NCBI GenBank assembly: GCA_020632995.1
Contig: JACKEN010000007.1
Span: 276,877-340,876, forward strand
Source of the DNA: Deltaproteobacteria bacterium
GTDB taxonomy: Bacteria > Myxococcota > Kuafuiibacteriia > Kuafuiibacteriales > Kuafuiibacteriaceae
Length of the DNA stretch: 64,000 nt
Reading direction: 5' to 3'
Part shown: one piece after another, positions 42,893-50,832 of the stretch
Numbering within the stretch: position 1 is the first letter of the stretch
Layout: each line of letters opens with the position of its first letter
The notes under the pieces: generated by a model
What the model was told of the DNA's origin: nothing
What the model saw: only the letters and a program-made list of their open reading frames with translations
Databases searched by the model: none
Position numbers and translations under genes: made by a program

Positions 42893-43693
42893 ATGAGCAT
42901 GAGCGCCCAGGTCCTGGTGAGTGATGCAAAGCAAGATGGTCTGCAGTTCGTGACCGAACTCGCCCGGGAGGCCGCGCAGCACCGTGCCGCCAACCACCCC
43001 TACCTGGAGGCCCTCGCCGCCGGGGACGTGCCTGACCCCGCCGGGGCGCTCGCGGACCTGGCCCGGCAGTACTACGTCTATAGCGCGGACTTCGTCCGCT
43101 ACCTGAGCGCCACCATAGGTCAGCTCGAGTACCTGCCGCACCGGGCCGCGTTGGTGCGCAACCTCACCGAGGAGAGCGGGGTGCTCTCGGAGCACGAGCT
43201 CGAGGAGGTGAAGGCGGCGGGCGTGGATCCCGCGTGGGTGCAGGGCGTGCCGCACCCGGTGCTGTTCCGACGCTTCCTGGACGCGCTCGGGATGACCGAG
43301 GCCTGGCTGTCTGACAACCCGCCTTGCGACGACGCGGTGATCTGGTCGCGCACCTTCCACCAGTGCTGCACGGCAGGAGGCCCTGCGCAGGCGGTGGGGG
43401 CCCTGGGCCTCGGCACCGAGCTGATCGTGCCGCAGATCTATCGCCCGATCCTGCGGGCGATCATCGAGCACCTGGACGTGAGCCCGCGGGAGCGGGTGTT
43501 CTTCGACCTGCACACCACGGTGGACGACGCCCACGGCGAGGTGCTCCTCGAGATCGCGGCCGACCTGGCCATGCAGGCCGAGCACCGCGCGCCGCTCCGG
43601 CTGGGGATGCAGATGGCCCTGCACCTGCGCTCCGCATTCTTCGACGCCATGCACCGGCGCGCGCTGGCCATGCCCATGAGAGAGGTGAAGTGA
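42893..43693 (+). CDS. Heme-oxygenase-like diiron (HDO) redox enzyme
   Basis: A protein of 266 residues from ATG 42893, with GAAGGAG just upstream. It fits the heme-oxygenase-fold diiron oxidase/oxygenase (HDO, CADD-like) family. All six expected iron ligands can be placed: Glu94 and His101 (7 apart), Glu176, His207, Asp211 and His214 (HxxxDxxH in LHTTVDDAHG). Members of this family carry out oxygen-dependent chemistry such as oxidative decarboxylation, N-oxygenation or chain cleavage, or self-sacrificial cofactor synthesis. It is translationally coupled to the following cupin gene by a TGATG overlap. Specific substrate unknown. Confidence 0.82.
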   Translation: MSMSAQVLVSDAKQDGLQFVTELAREAAQHRAANHPYLEALAAGDVPDPAGALADLARQYYVYSADFVRYLSATIGQLEYLPHRAALVRNLTEESGVLSEHELEEVKAAGVDPAWVQGVPHPVLFRRFLDALGMTEAWLSDNPPCDDAVIWSRTFHQCCTAGGPAQAVGALGLGTELIVPQIYRPILRAIIEHLDVSPRERVFFDLHTTVDDAHGEVLLEIAADLAMQAEHRAPLRLGMQMALHLRSAFFDAMHRRALAMPMREVK

Positions 43694-44157
43694 TGACCGC
43701 CGCAGTGAGCTCCGAAGACTTCGTCCGCGTGGACGTGAACCGCGACAGCCTACAGCCGGTGGCGGTCCCCGTCCCCCCCGAGCAGCTGATCCACCGCCAG
43801 GTGGAGGGCGACGCGGCGGCGGAGGGCTTCAGCAAGTCGCGGGGGCACCCGGTGTACCCGGTGCGGGTCCCGGCCCGCAACCTGTCCTTCAGCGTGGGCT
43901 ACCTGGACCCGGGGGCCAAGACCTCGAACCACCGGCACGCCTACGAGTCGCTGATCTACGTCCTGGAGGGCGAGGGCTACTCGATCATCGAAGGCGCCAA
44001 GGTGGAGTGGCGCGAGGGCGACGCGCTCTACGTGCCCCCGTGGGCCTGGCACCAGCACGTCGCCGCCGCGACCGGCCCCGCCCGCTACCTCACCGGCACC
44101 AACCTCCCGCTCCTGCAGTCCCTCGGTCAGACGGTGCTCCGAGAAGAGGAGCGCTGA
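43693..44157 (+). CDS. Cupin-domain protein
   Basis: A protein of 154 residues and a single cupin barrel. Motif 1 is ...GAKTSNHRHAYESLIYVLEGEGYS with two histidines and a Glu; motif 2 is PPWAWHQHV. The metal-binding His residues are present, so it may bind Fe, Mn or another divalent metal as a dioxygenase or as a small-molecule binding partner. It overlaps the HDO gene by 1 nt and is translated with it; in other loci a diiron oxygenase and a cupin are combined in natural-product pathways. The exact reaction is unknown. Confidence 0.85.
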   Translation: MTAAVSSEDFVRVDVNRDSLQPVAVPVPPEQLIHRQVEGDAAAEGFSKSRGHPVYPVRVPARNLSFSVGYLDPGAKTSNHRHAYESLIYVLEGEGYSIIEGAKVEWREGDALYVPPWAWHQHVAAATGPARYLTGTNLPLLQSLGQTVLREEER

Positions 44158-44171
44158 GGCGCCCCAGGTGT

Positions 44172-44177
44172 TATCCT
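44172..44177 (+). promoter_or_regulatory. Candidate -10 element, leaderless start at 44186
   Basis: TATCCT is followed by 8 nt and ATG 44186, the same hexamer and spacing as at 55407-55412. It implies its own promoter for the MYXO-CTERM-like pair. Confidence 0.4.
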
Positions 44178-44185
44178 CGTCGGCC

Positions 44186-45124
44186 ATGCGCCGGCTCTTC
44201 CTCGTCGTCCTCGCCCTGGGCTTTGGCATCGCGCTCCGGAGCGCGCCCGCGGAGGCGTGCGTGCCGCCCCTGCCCGGCTTCTACGACGTCCGGCCAGTGG
44301 ACGGCGCCCGGATCCCGGCCAACGGCATCATGATCGTGAGCGGCTACGACTTCACGCCCTTCGAGGCCGCCTATTGGGACTTCGACTTCCAGACCACGCT
44401 GCCCAGCTACGAGTCCGATGGCCTCGGGTTCGTGCGCCTGGATCGCACCTTCTCCAGCATGAACCCCGACTTTCGGACCTCGATCACCCTCGAGCATACC
44501 GGCGAGCTCGACATCGAGCCCTACACCACCACGGTGATCTCGGCCCCCAACACCGAGCCCGACGAATACTCGCCCGAGTTCCAGGCCTACCCCACGTTCG
44601 AGGTCGACTTCGTCGAGGACGAGCCCGGGTCCTGCGTCCCTGGAGGCTGGCGAGTGACGCTCCGCTTCCCGCCCGCCGTGGACGACTGGGGTGTCCTCGC
44701 CTACTCGCTCGGCGCGGACGGGGACGATGGACCGCGCCAGCTGCTCTCCAGGCTCGCCCCTCTGGATCCGAACGCCGAGGTGACCATGGTCCACTACGCC
44801 GGCTACACGCCCCGTCTCATCTGCTACGCGCTGACGGCCTACGACATGGGCGGCAACATCGCCTTCCTGGCGGAGCCCAGGCTATGCGTCACCGTGGGCG
44901 GCGACGCGGACGCCGGGGTCCCGCGCACCGACGCGGGGTTCGAGGACGCAGGGTTCGAGGACGCGGGCAGCTCGGACGCCGGGAGGGTCGACGCCGCGAC
45001 CACGCCCCCCGGCCTCGCCCTCACCGGCCGGAGCTGCGCATGCCGCGGGACCGCCTCCCCCAGCGACCTCGGCGGGCTCGGCGCCCTCCTCCTCCTCGCC
45101 CTCGCGGCGCGTCGACGACGCTGA
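44186..45124 (+). CDS. Exported protein with MYXO-CTERM-like C-terminus (A)
   Basis: A protein of 312 residues. A signal peptide (MRRLFLVVLALGFGIALRSA, then PAEA) leads to a folded part with CVPPLPGFYDVRPVDGARIP and SCVPGGWRVTLRFPPAVDDWGVLAY, an acidic hinge of FEDAGFEDAG repeats, and a C-terminus of SCACRG then LGGLGALLLLALAARRRR. The tripartite Cys-hydrophobic helix-Arg tail matches the MYXO-CTERM sorting signal described in myxobacteria, so the protein is expected to be processed and anchored to the cell surface. The function of the folded part is unknown. Its stop overlaps the start of the paralogue downstream (TGATG). Confidence 0.75.
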   Translation: MRRLFLVVLALGFGIALRSAPAEACVPPLPGFYDVRPVDGARIPANGIMIVSGYDFTPFEAAYWDFDFQTTLPSYESDGLGFVRLDRTFSSMNPDFRTSITLEHTGELDIEPYTTTVISAPNTEPDEYSPEFQAYPTFEVDFVEDEPGSCVPGGWRVTLRFPPAVDDWGVLAYSLGADGDDGPRQLLSRLAPLDPNAEVTMVHYAGYTPRLICYALTAYDMGGNIAFLAEPRLCVTVGGDADAGVPRTDAGFEDAGFEDAGSSDAGRVDAATTPPGLALTGRSCACRGTASPSDLGGLGALLLLALAARRRR

Positions 45125-46032
45125 TGGCGCTGCGAGCGACCCTGAGCGCGGGGCTCTGCGCGGCAGCGGCGGCGCTCGCGGCGGCCGCCCCCGCCTCCGC
45201 CTGCCCGCCGGCGCTGCCCGGCTTCAACGACTTCCGCCCGGTCGACGGCACCCGGGTCCCCGCCAACGCCGTGCTGCTGGTCGAGGGCGTCGAGTTCCGA
45301 CCCTTCGACGGGAGCTTCATGGACGGCGACCAAGAGGTGGTGCTCCTCCCCGCCGACCTGGGCCCGCTGGGAGAGCTCCTGCTCCACCCCGCGGCCGACG
45401 CCGCGGACCCCGAGCACCTCGTGGTGAAGGTCGACCACCGCGGGGGCCTCGACATCGAGCCGCTGTACGTCAGCTTGAGCGTCGACCCCGAGGCGCACGA
45501 CCTCGAGGGCCCGATCGTGCCACGGCAAGCCACCTTGCACGCCCAGTGGCGCGACCCGGACCCCGGCCTGTGCGAGCCCGGCGGGTGGGTGGTCACCTAC
45601 CGGACCCCCGCCGCCCGCGACGACTTCGGCGTGTTGGCGTACCAGCTCCTCGTCGGCCGGGACGGCGCCCCCGCCGAGGCCGCCCTCACCCAGCTCGCGC
45701 CCCTCGATCCGACCGAGCACGTGGTCCTCGTCCACCACGCGGGGTTCGAGCCCGCCCAGCTCTGCTACCAGCTCCTGGCGGTGGACATGGCCGCCCACCA
45801 GAGCCTGGGCGAGCAGGTGGACTGCATCACCCTCGACGCGCCGGTGCTCGACGCCGGGTTCGCGGACGCGGGGTTCGAGGACGCGGGCCTGGCGGACGGC
45901 GGCGACCGCGGCTCGGGTCAGCGTTGGTGGGGCGAGGACTGTGGCTGCGACAGCACCGGCGGCCGCGGCGGGGTACTCGGGGGCGTGCTCCTGCTGGGCC
46001 TGGCCCTGTTGGCCCGGCCCCGACGCGGCTGA
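45124..46032 (+). CDS. Exported protein with MYXO-CTERM-like C-terminus (B)
   Basis: A protein of 302 residues, a diverged paralogue of the previous gene (PPALPGFNDFRPVDGTRVPAN, CEPGGWVVTYRTPAARDDF, VHHAGFEPAQLCYQLLAVDM correspond to segments there). A signal peptide is followed by the same unknown domain, an acidic hinge (DAGFADAGFEDAGLADGG) and a C-terminus of DCGCDS then LGGVLLLGLALLARPRRG, a MYXO-CTERM-like tail. The pair arose by tandem duplication and is translated together. It converges on the PPK2-like gene, 8 nt away. Confidence 0.75.
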   Translation: MALRATLSAGLCAAAAALAAAAPASACPPALPGFNDFRPVDGTRVPANAVLLVEGVEFRPFDGSFMDGDQEVVLLPADLGPLGELLLHPAADAADPEHLVVKVDHRGGLDIEPLYVSLSVDPEAHDLEGPIVPRQATLHAQWRDPDPGLCEPGGWVVTYRTPAARDDFGVLAYQLLVGRDGAPAEAALTQLAPLDPTEHVVLVHHAGFEPAQLCYQLLAVDMAAHQSLGEQVDCITLDAPVLDAGFADAGFEDAGLADGGDRGSGQRWWGEDCGCDSTGGRGGVLGGVLLLGLALLARPRRG

Positions 46033-46040
46033 GATCCCGG

Positions 46041-47423
46041 TCAACCCGCCTTGCGATCCGTGAAGCGCTCGAGGGCCGCCCCGAAGCCGTCGAGGAGCGC
46101 GAGGCGGGCGGCGTGGCGCTTGCTCGCGTCGATGACCATCCACGGCTCCGCGCCACCGGACGCGCTCACGAAGCGGAGGAACCGGGCCTGCACCTCCTCG
46201 TAGCGCTCGAAGGCGTCGAAGTCGGCGGTGTCCAGCTTGCCCTTCACCTCGAGAAGGCCAGCCTGGGCCTCGCCGGTGAGGAGCCCCTGGGCGGCGAGGG
46301 CCGACTCCAGGCGCGCCGCGATGTGCTGGCGGGCGAGGCGCTTGCCGAACGTCGCGGCCTGCTTCATCGGGTCGGCGGACAGCTCCACCTTCACGAGCAG
46401 GATGCCTTGCGCACGCAGGTCGGCCTCGAACGCGTCGAACTCCGCCCCCATGACCTTGGCGCGGGCGTCGTCGGCCGGGCCGTACACCGAGTCGCCGGCC
46501 GGGCCGCGGTCCCAGAACACCACCTCGCCGTCGCTCGGGACGCCCCGCTCGAAGCGCTTCAGCCAGTGCTGGGCGCGCTCCTCTGCGCTCGGCGCCTTGA
46601 AGGAGCAGCTCCGGCCGGCGTAGCCCGCAGCCTCCAGGGCCCGGGTGATGATCCCGCCGGTGGAGGTCTTGCCCGCCGCGTCCGGCCCCGCCACGTACAC
46701 CACCACCCCGCGGGGCGCGGTGCCCGCCGCCTTCATGTCGCGGAGCCGGGCCGACAGCACGTCCAGGCTCGCCTGGATCTCGGCGTCCTGCGCCACCTCC
46801 TTGGCCCGCTCCGCCGCCGGCATGCCGAGGGTCAGGAAGGCCTTCAGCTCGTCGAGGTCGTCGGGGAGCGGCGCCTCACCGGAGCGCACCGCCCGGACGA
46901 AGCGCGCCACCTCGGTCTGGTAGCGCTCCTGGAACGCCGCCCACTGCTTGGGCTTGAACACCGTGCCCTGGAAGTAGACGCCGCGCTTCGACTCGTCGGC
47001 GCCCCTCCGGCTCACCTCGAGCTCCGCCGCGGGGAGCCCGCCGATCGCGAAGGGGCGCAGGTCGACCTGCGCCTTGCCCCGGGTGAAGCGCACCGTGCCG
47101 TCCTCGACCCCCGCCGGCTTGAAACCCAGCTTGCCGAGGGCGGCCTTCAGATCTGCCGCAGAGGACTTCGGGGTGAGCGCACGCAAGGCATCCTGCACCT
47201 CGCGGTGGATGCGCTTCACGTCGCCGGACGGGGCGCTCATCCCCGGCGCGAAGAGGGCGGCGCCCGGGCCGACCGCCTTCGGGCCCGGCGCCACCACCGG
47301 GCCTCGGGGCCCCAGCGCCTCCACCCAGGCGGCCGGGGTGTCGCCCACCGGCGCCGAGGTCACGGCGTCGTGTAGGGTCTCCACCAGGCGAAGCTCTTGG
47401 GTACGGAGCGGCGGGAGCTTCAT
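46041..47423 (-). CDS. PPK2-like family protein with N-terminal extension
   Basis: A protein of 460 residues. Residues about 235-440 resemble polyphosphate kinase 2, with Walker A GPDAAGKTS (Lys252) and a region near HWLKRFERGVPSDGEVVFWD. In PPK2 the Walker B segment normally reads DRSWYNR. Here Asp305-Arg306 are kept but the text is DRGPAGDSVYG, so nucleotide or polyphosphate specificity may differ or activity may be lost. Residues 1-230 form an unrecognised N-terminal domain (perhaps including a PPK2 N-terminal-like helical part). An inverted repeat begins 2 nt before the start. It may phosphorylate nucleotides from polyphosphate, but this needs proof. Confidence 0.65.
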   Translation of the reverse strand: MKLPPLRTQELRLVETLHDAVTSAPVGDTPAAWVEALGPRGPVVAPGPKAVGPGAALFAPGMSAPSGDVKRIHREVQDALRALTPKSSAADLKAALGKLGFKPAGVEDGTVRFTRGKAQVDLRPFAIGGLPAAELEVSRRGADESKRGVYFQGTVFKPKQWAAFQERYQTEVARFVRAVRSGEAPLPDDLDELKAFLTLGMPAAERAKEVAQDAEIQASLDVLSARLRDMKAAGTAPRGVVVYVAGPDAAGKTSTGGIITRALEAAGYAGRSCSFKAPSAEERAQHWLKRFERGVPSDGEVVFWDRGPAGDSVYGPADDARAKVMGAEFDAFEADLRAQGILLVKVELSADPMKQAATFGKRLARQHIAARLESALAAQGLLTGEAQAGLLEVKGKLDTADFDAFERYEEVQARFLRFVSASGGAEPWMVIDASKRHAARLALLDGFGAALERFTDRKAG

Positions 47424-47424
47424 C

Positions 47425-47447
47425 GTAGGTGTAATATCGACACCTAC
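47425..47447 (-). promoter_or_regulatory. Inverted repeat at the PPK2-like gene start
   Basis: Arms GTAGGTGT (47425-47432) and ACACCTAC (47440-47447), spaced by 7 nt, form a perfect inverted repeat. A -10-like GATATT (47438-47433 on the minus strand) lies within the spacer, 9 nt before ATG 47423. The repeat would let a repressor cover the promoter and start site of the gene. Confidence 0.5.
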
Positions 47448-47465
47448 ATCGCCAAGTTGCGGAGA

Positions 47466-48692
47466 TCAGGCACGGAGCCGCCGGGCCAGGCGGTCCCGGG
47501 CCCGGGCCTGGACCCGCGCGCTGAGCTCGCTCCGCTGGTGGTCCGACAGCACGCCGAAGCCTTCGAGATCCCTGTCGATATCGCCATCGATGGAGACCGG
47601 CGGGGCGTCCAGGGCGGCCTCCAGGGCGGCCCGCGCGGCCTCGTCCCCGGACTCGAGGAGCCACGCCACCACCGCCCAGCCCAGCTCGGCGTGCTGGGCC
47701 TCGTCCTCGGCGATGCGGGCCTGCACCGCCTGGATTGCGCTGTCGGTGGCCCGGTGCGCCTCGGCCAGGGCGCAGGCCGCCGCCGCCCCCTCCTGCCGGC
47801 ACCCGTCGAGGTAGCTCTCCACCGCCAGCCGGGCCCGGGCCTCGGGCCCGTCCAGGAGCTTGCGATGCAAGCCCGCCTGCGGATGGAGGAACACCGGGCT
47901 CCCGTCGACCCGCGCCGCCATCCGGGCGGAGTCGACCGCGTGCCGGGTCTCGTCCACCGCGGCCCGGCGCGCGGCCTGCACCAGGTGCTCAGGCGCGTCG
48001 GCCAGGGTGAGCTGCGCCGCCAGCTCATGGAACGCGGGCACCGAGGCCCACTCGGTGCGGGCACGCTGGCACCACGCGTCCACCACGCGCCGCTCGCGCT
48101 CGTCCAGCGCTCGCGGCTCGCCCTGGATCTGCAGCCCCGGAAGCGGCGCAACCCCACTTTCACTCCGGAGGGGGCGGCCGATGATGTAGCAGGCGGTCTG
48201 CATGCCCGGCGTAGGGAAGCGGACTGTCGGCGCCACCGTGACCGCGCCGTCCAGGATGTGGACCTGCGTCCGCAGCGCGGCGAGCGAGTACTGCCCCTCG
48301 CCACCCACCCACAGCGCCAGACGCGGCGACGAACCGAAGCGATAGCCCAGCCCGAGGTCGAGGCCCGCCGAGGCGTCCTCACCCACCAGGGCGCCGCCCA
48401 CCAGCCCCGCGCCCAGCATGGGGCTGACGCCGTCGAACATGGTGACCCGGAGCACCCCGCCCCCGTACGGCCTGGTCTCGGAGCCGCCGCAGTAGATGTT
48501 GGTCTCGCTCGCCATGAGCCGGCCCTCCACCCCCCACGTGAAGCCCGAATCCGGCCCCCCGAACGTCCACCCGACGAAGCCGCCGAGGTCCCACCGCGCG
48601 CCCAAGTCGGCGTGCGCCTCGGGCACGTACAGCCCCGCCGCCAGGGCCCCCGCCCCGGCCAGCCCGGTCTTCAGCTTGCTCCGCTTCATCAC
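47466..48692 (-). CDS. Beta-barrel protein with C-terminal ferritin-like domain
   Basis: A protein of 408 residues. A signal peptide (MMKRSKLKTGLAGAGALAAG, cut after AHA) is followed by about 160 residues of alternating hydrophobic strands (for example GGFVGWTFGGPDSGFTWGVEG and ALWVGGEGQYSLAAL), resembling an outer-membrane barrel. Residues about 200-345 are a ferritin-like four-helix domain as found widely in Myxococcota: Glu214 in TEWASVPAFHELAA, Glu248-x-x-His251 in DETRHAVD and Glu331-x-x-His334 in EDEAQHAELGW. The last pairs match diiron ligands. The combination of barrel and ferritin-like parts in one secreted chain is unusual. Function unknown, perhaps iron or oxidant handling at the surface. 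Confidence 0.7.
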   Translation of the reverse strand: MMKRSKLKTGLAGAGALAAGLYVPEAHADLGARWDLGGFVGWTFGGPDSGFTWGVEGRLMASETNIYCGGSETRPYGGGVLRVTMFDGVSPMLGAGLVGGALVGEDASAGLDLGLGYRFGSSPRLALWVGGEGQYSLAALRTQVHILDGAVTVAPTVRFPTPGMQTACYIIGRPLRSESGVAPLPGLQIQGEPRALDERERRVVDAWCQRARTEWASVPAFHELAAQLTLADAPEHLVQAARRAAVDETRHAVDSARMAARVDGSPVFLHPQAGLHRKLLDGPEARARLAVESYLDGCRQEGAAAACALAEAHRATDSAIQAVQARIAEDEAQHAELGWAVVAWLLESGDEAARAALEAALDAPPVSIDGDIDRDLEGFGVLSDHQRSELSARVQARARDRLARRLRA

Positions 48693-48746
48693 AGGCCTCT
48701 ACCGCTTGCGTGGCCGGGTTGGCGTGGTCCCGTTCGAAGATCGAGG

Positions 48747-49175
48747 CTACTCCCGCCCCTCGTCGGTGATCACCATCCGCAACCCGAACCCCACGTGCTC
48801 CATCAGGACGCGCCCGAGCTCTGCCCAGGTGAGCTCCACGTCGTCCACCACCACGTTGGGCCCCTCTTGATCGTCGTCCGCCTCTCGGAGTTGGCCGCGC
48901 ACCACGTCGCTCAGCACCTGCCAGCCCGCGTCCCCGCTCTTCGCGATGCTGCGCTCGGCGAGGCGCGCGCGGATCACGCGGCGCATCTCGGCGTAGGGCG
49001 GCTCGCCGTCGGCCGACACCGGGAGCACGAAGCGCAGGCCGACGGTGTCGTCGGGGCGGATCTCGAGGGCCTCGAGCCAGGTGCCGCCGGCGTAGGTGCT
49101 GAGGCGGAAGCTGCGGAGCTGGCCCAGGCAGTCGAGGTGCGCCTCGTCCTTCGGGTGGTGGCGATCGTCGCTCAT
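48747..49175 (-). CDS. Hypothetical protein, DUF7713-like
   Basis: A protein of 142 residues, acidic and soluble. The C-terminal VDDVELTWAELGRVLMEHVGFGLRMVI recalls a small uncharacterised domain (possibly DUF7713), but I am not sure of the family. There are no signal peptide or membrane segments. A TAGATT hexamer 9 nt before ATG 49175 suggests that it has its own leaderless promoter rather than being the last gene of the DUF2589 operon, which ends 59 nt upstream. Confidence 0.6.
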   Translation of the reverse strand: MSDDRHHPKDEAHLDCLGQLRSFRLSTYAGGTWLEALEIRPDDTVGLRFVLPVSADGEPPYAEMRRVIRARLAERSIAKSGDAGWQVLSDVVRGQLREADDDQEGPNVVVDDVELTWAELGRVLMEHVGFGLRMVITDEGRE

Positions 49176-49184
49176 GCGGGCGGC

Positions 49185-49190
49185 AATCTA
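49185..49190 (-). promoter_or_regulatory. Candidate -10 element, leaderless start at 49175
   Basis: On the minus strand TAGATT precedes ATG 49175 by 9 nt. The position fits the short-leader pattern repeated in this window. Confidence 0.35.
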
Positions 49191-49234
49191 CCGCCGATTC
49201 GGCGCCGCGCAACCCGGCCGGGCCGCGACCGGGG

Positions 49235-49474
49235 CTACTTCTTCTGGAACGCGGACACGTTCTGCTCCGCCACGTACACGTCCTGCAGGAGCGACATGAG
49301 CTTGCCCGCGTTGGAGCGGTCGATGCTCAAGGTCAGGCCACACTTTCCGCATTGGGCCTCGCGCCCGTACAGCACCTCACGCAGCGACAGCTTGATGCGG
49401 AAGTCCTTGCAGTTCGGGCACGGGAAGCCGGGGACGTCGCCGGGGGCCAGGGCATCGCTCATCGGGGTCTTCAT
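49235..49474 (-). CDS. Small zinc-ribbon protein of the DUF2589 operon
   Basis: A protein of 79 residues starting at ATG 49474 and preceded by AGGAGGAG. CPNCKDF and CGKCGLTL form a Cys4 zinc ribbon about 20 residues apart, followed by a helical tail (DRSNAGKLMSLLQDVYVAEQ). The longer frame upstream is antisense-like text inside the next gene and is discarded. It lies 2 nt downstream of the large DUF2589 gene, so the two are cotranscribed. A role in binding nucleic acid or a protein partner is a guess. Confidence 0.8.
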   Translation of the reverse strand: MKTPMSDALAPGDVPGFPCPNCKDFRIKLSLREVLYGREAQCGKCGLTLSIDRSNAGKLMSLLQDVYVAEQNVSAFQKK

Positions 49475-49476
49475 GT

Positions 49477-50820
49477 TCAGTCTCCTCCTTCGGGGTTCAC
49501 GGGTTGGGCGTCGCTCACCAGCACCTCCAGGGGGCGGGTGAAGAGCACGCCGTCGATCCAGGTCTGGACGTCCACGCGGAGCGGCCCCGCGGGGGCGTGG
49601 GGGGACCGGCGCAGGCTCAGGCGGAGCCGGCCGTCGGCGCCGGTGGCTGCGGTCCGGAGGCCAGCGGCGTCGGGCTCGAGGTGCTGGCCGTTCCCGAAGA
49701 TCGAAAGCCAGCTTGCGTAGCGCGGGGCCATGGCCAGGCGCACCGGGTGCTCGGGCAGGCTCGCGCCGCCCGGCCCGGTGACGGTGATGACGTCGACCGC
49801 GGTGCTCGCGGGGCCGTCGAGGGTCACGGTGTCCAGCCACAGGTCGAGCGGCCGCGTGATGCGGATGGGTACCGTGATCCGGGTGCGGGCGACGTCCTCG
49901 GCCGAGACGTCGAGCTCCAGGGCGGAGAGCCCGGCCAGGCCCTTGGGATCCGACACCGCCACCACCAGCTCCAGGCGCCCCAGGGCGTCGGTCGTGGTGT
50001 GCCGCACCCCCGCCGCGTCGGGGACGAGCTCACCGCCGTCCCGGGTGGCGAAGAAGAGGGCCGGCGCCACGGCGGGCGGCAGGGCGAGCTGGATGCCCAC
50101 GCGACGGGAGCCCTGGCCCTCGGGCGCGCCGTGGGTGAGGGTGAGCTCGGACGGCTCCAGCGCGCCGGTCGACAACGCGAGGGCGGTCGGCTGCGCGGCC
50201 AGCGGCGAGGCGCCCTGGCTGACCTCGAAGTTGTCGCCCATGAAGGCGAGCAGGCGCGTGATGCCGTTCGGCAGGTCGGATTGCCGCATCTGCACCTTGA
50301 CCTGCATGTTGGCGTCCACGTGGGGGGCCAGATCCTGCTGGGTCTGGTTCGTGGCGCCGCCCCGGGCCAGGGCCGCGCGCCAGCGGACGTGCTCGTCCGG
50401 CAGGGGCTCGTCGCCCCGCCGCGGGAGGCGGAGGGCGCCGGTTGCGGGCACGCTCCGCTCCGCGCTGAAGATGCGGACCCCGAAGTCGAAGTTGGCCTCG
50501 TGCACCTGCAGGAGGGGCAGCGGGATGAGCGAGAGCTTCGGGACCCGCACCTGGAGCGGCCGGATCTCACCGTCCGGGCCCGGGCGGTCCACGTCGAAGG
50601 TCACCATGGCCAGCCGGCCAAGCGCCTTGGGGGGCTCCGCCCCGCGTCGACGTACAGCAGGCTGGCTTGCGGGTTGAGTGAGGACGTGCTCGAAGCCGAA
50701 GCGCTCGATGATCTCCGCCGCCCGCTCGGCCGCGTGGAAGTCGGCCTCCACCACCGCCTCCAGGGGGCCAGCGATCAGCTGCCCGAAGTCCACTACGCCG
50801 TTGTCGTTCTCGTCCACCAT
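49477..50820 (-). CDS. Large DUF2589-domain protein
   Basis: A protein of 447 residues. Residues about 1-120 carry the DUF2589 pattern: DFGQLIAGPLEAVVEADFHAA, VTFDVDRPGPDG, then VPKLSLIPLPLLQVHEANFDF. The remaining 320 residues appear to be two or more Ig-like beta domains (for example DAAGVRHTTTDALGRLELVVAV and TGADGRLRLSLRRSPHAPAGPLRV), possibly with extracellular or adhesive character, although no signal peptide is seen. It belongs to a five-gene operon with another DUF2589 protein. The family has no established function known to me. Confidence 0.75.
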   Translation of the reverse strand: MVDENDNGVVDFGQLIAGPLEAVVEADFHAAERAAEIIERFGFEHVLTQPASQPAVRRRGAEPPKALGRLAMVTFDVDRPGPDGEIRPLQVRVPKLSLIPLPLLQVHEANFDFGVRIFSAERSVPATGALRLPRRGDEPLPDEHVRWRAALARGGATNQTQQDLAPHVDANMQVKVQMRQSDLPNGITRLLAFMGDNFEVSQGASPLAAQPTALALSTGALEPSELTLTHGAPEGQGSRRVGIQLALPPAVAPALFFATRDGGELVPDAAGVRHTTTDALGRLELVVAVSDPKGLAGLSALELDVSAEDVARTRITVPIRITRPLDLWLDTVTLDGPASTAVDVITVTGPGGASLPEHPVRLAMAPRYASWLSIFGNGQHLEPDAAGLRTAATGADGRLRLSLRRSPHAPAGPLRVDVQTWIDGVLFTRPLEVLVSDAQPVNPEGGD

Positions 50821-50832
50821 GCCCGCCTCCTG

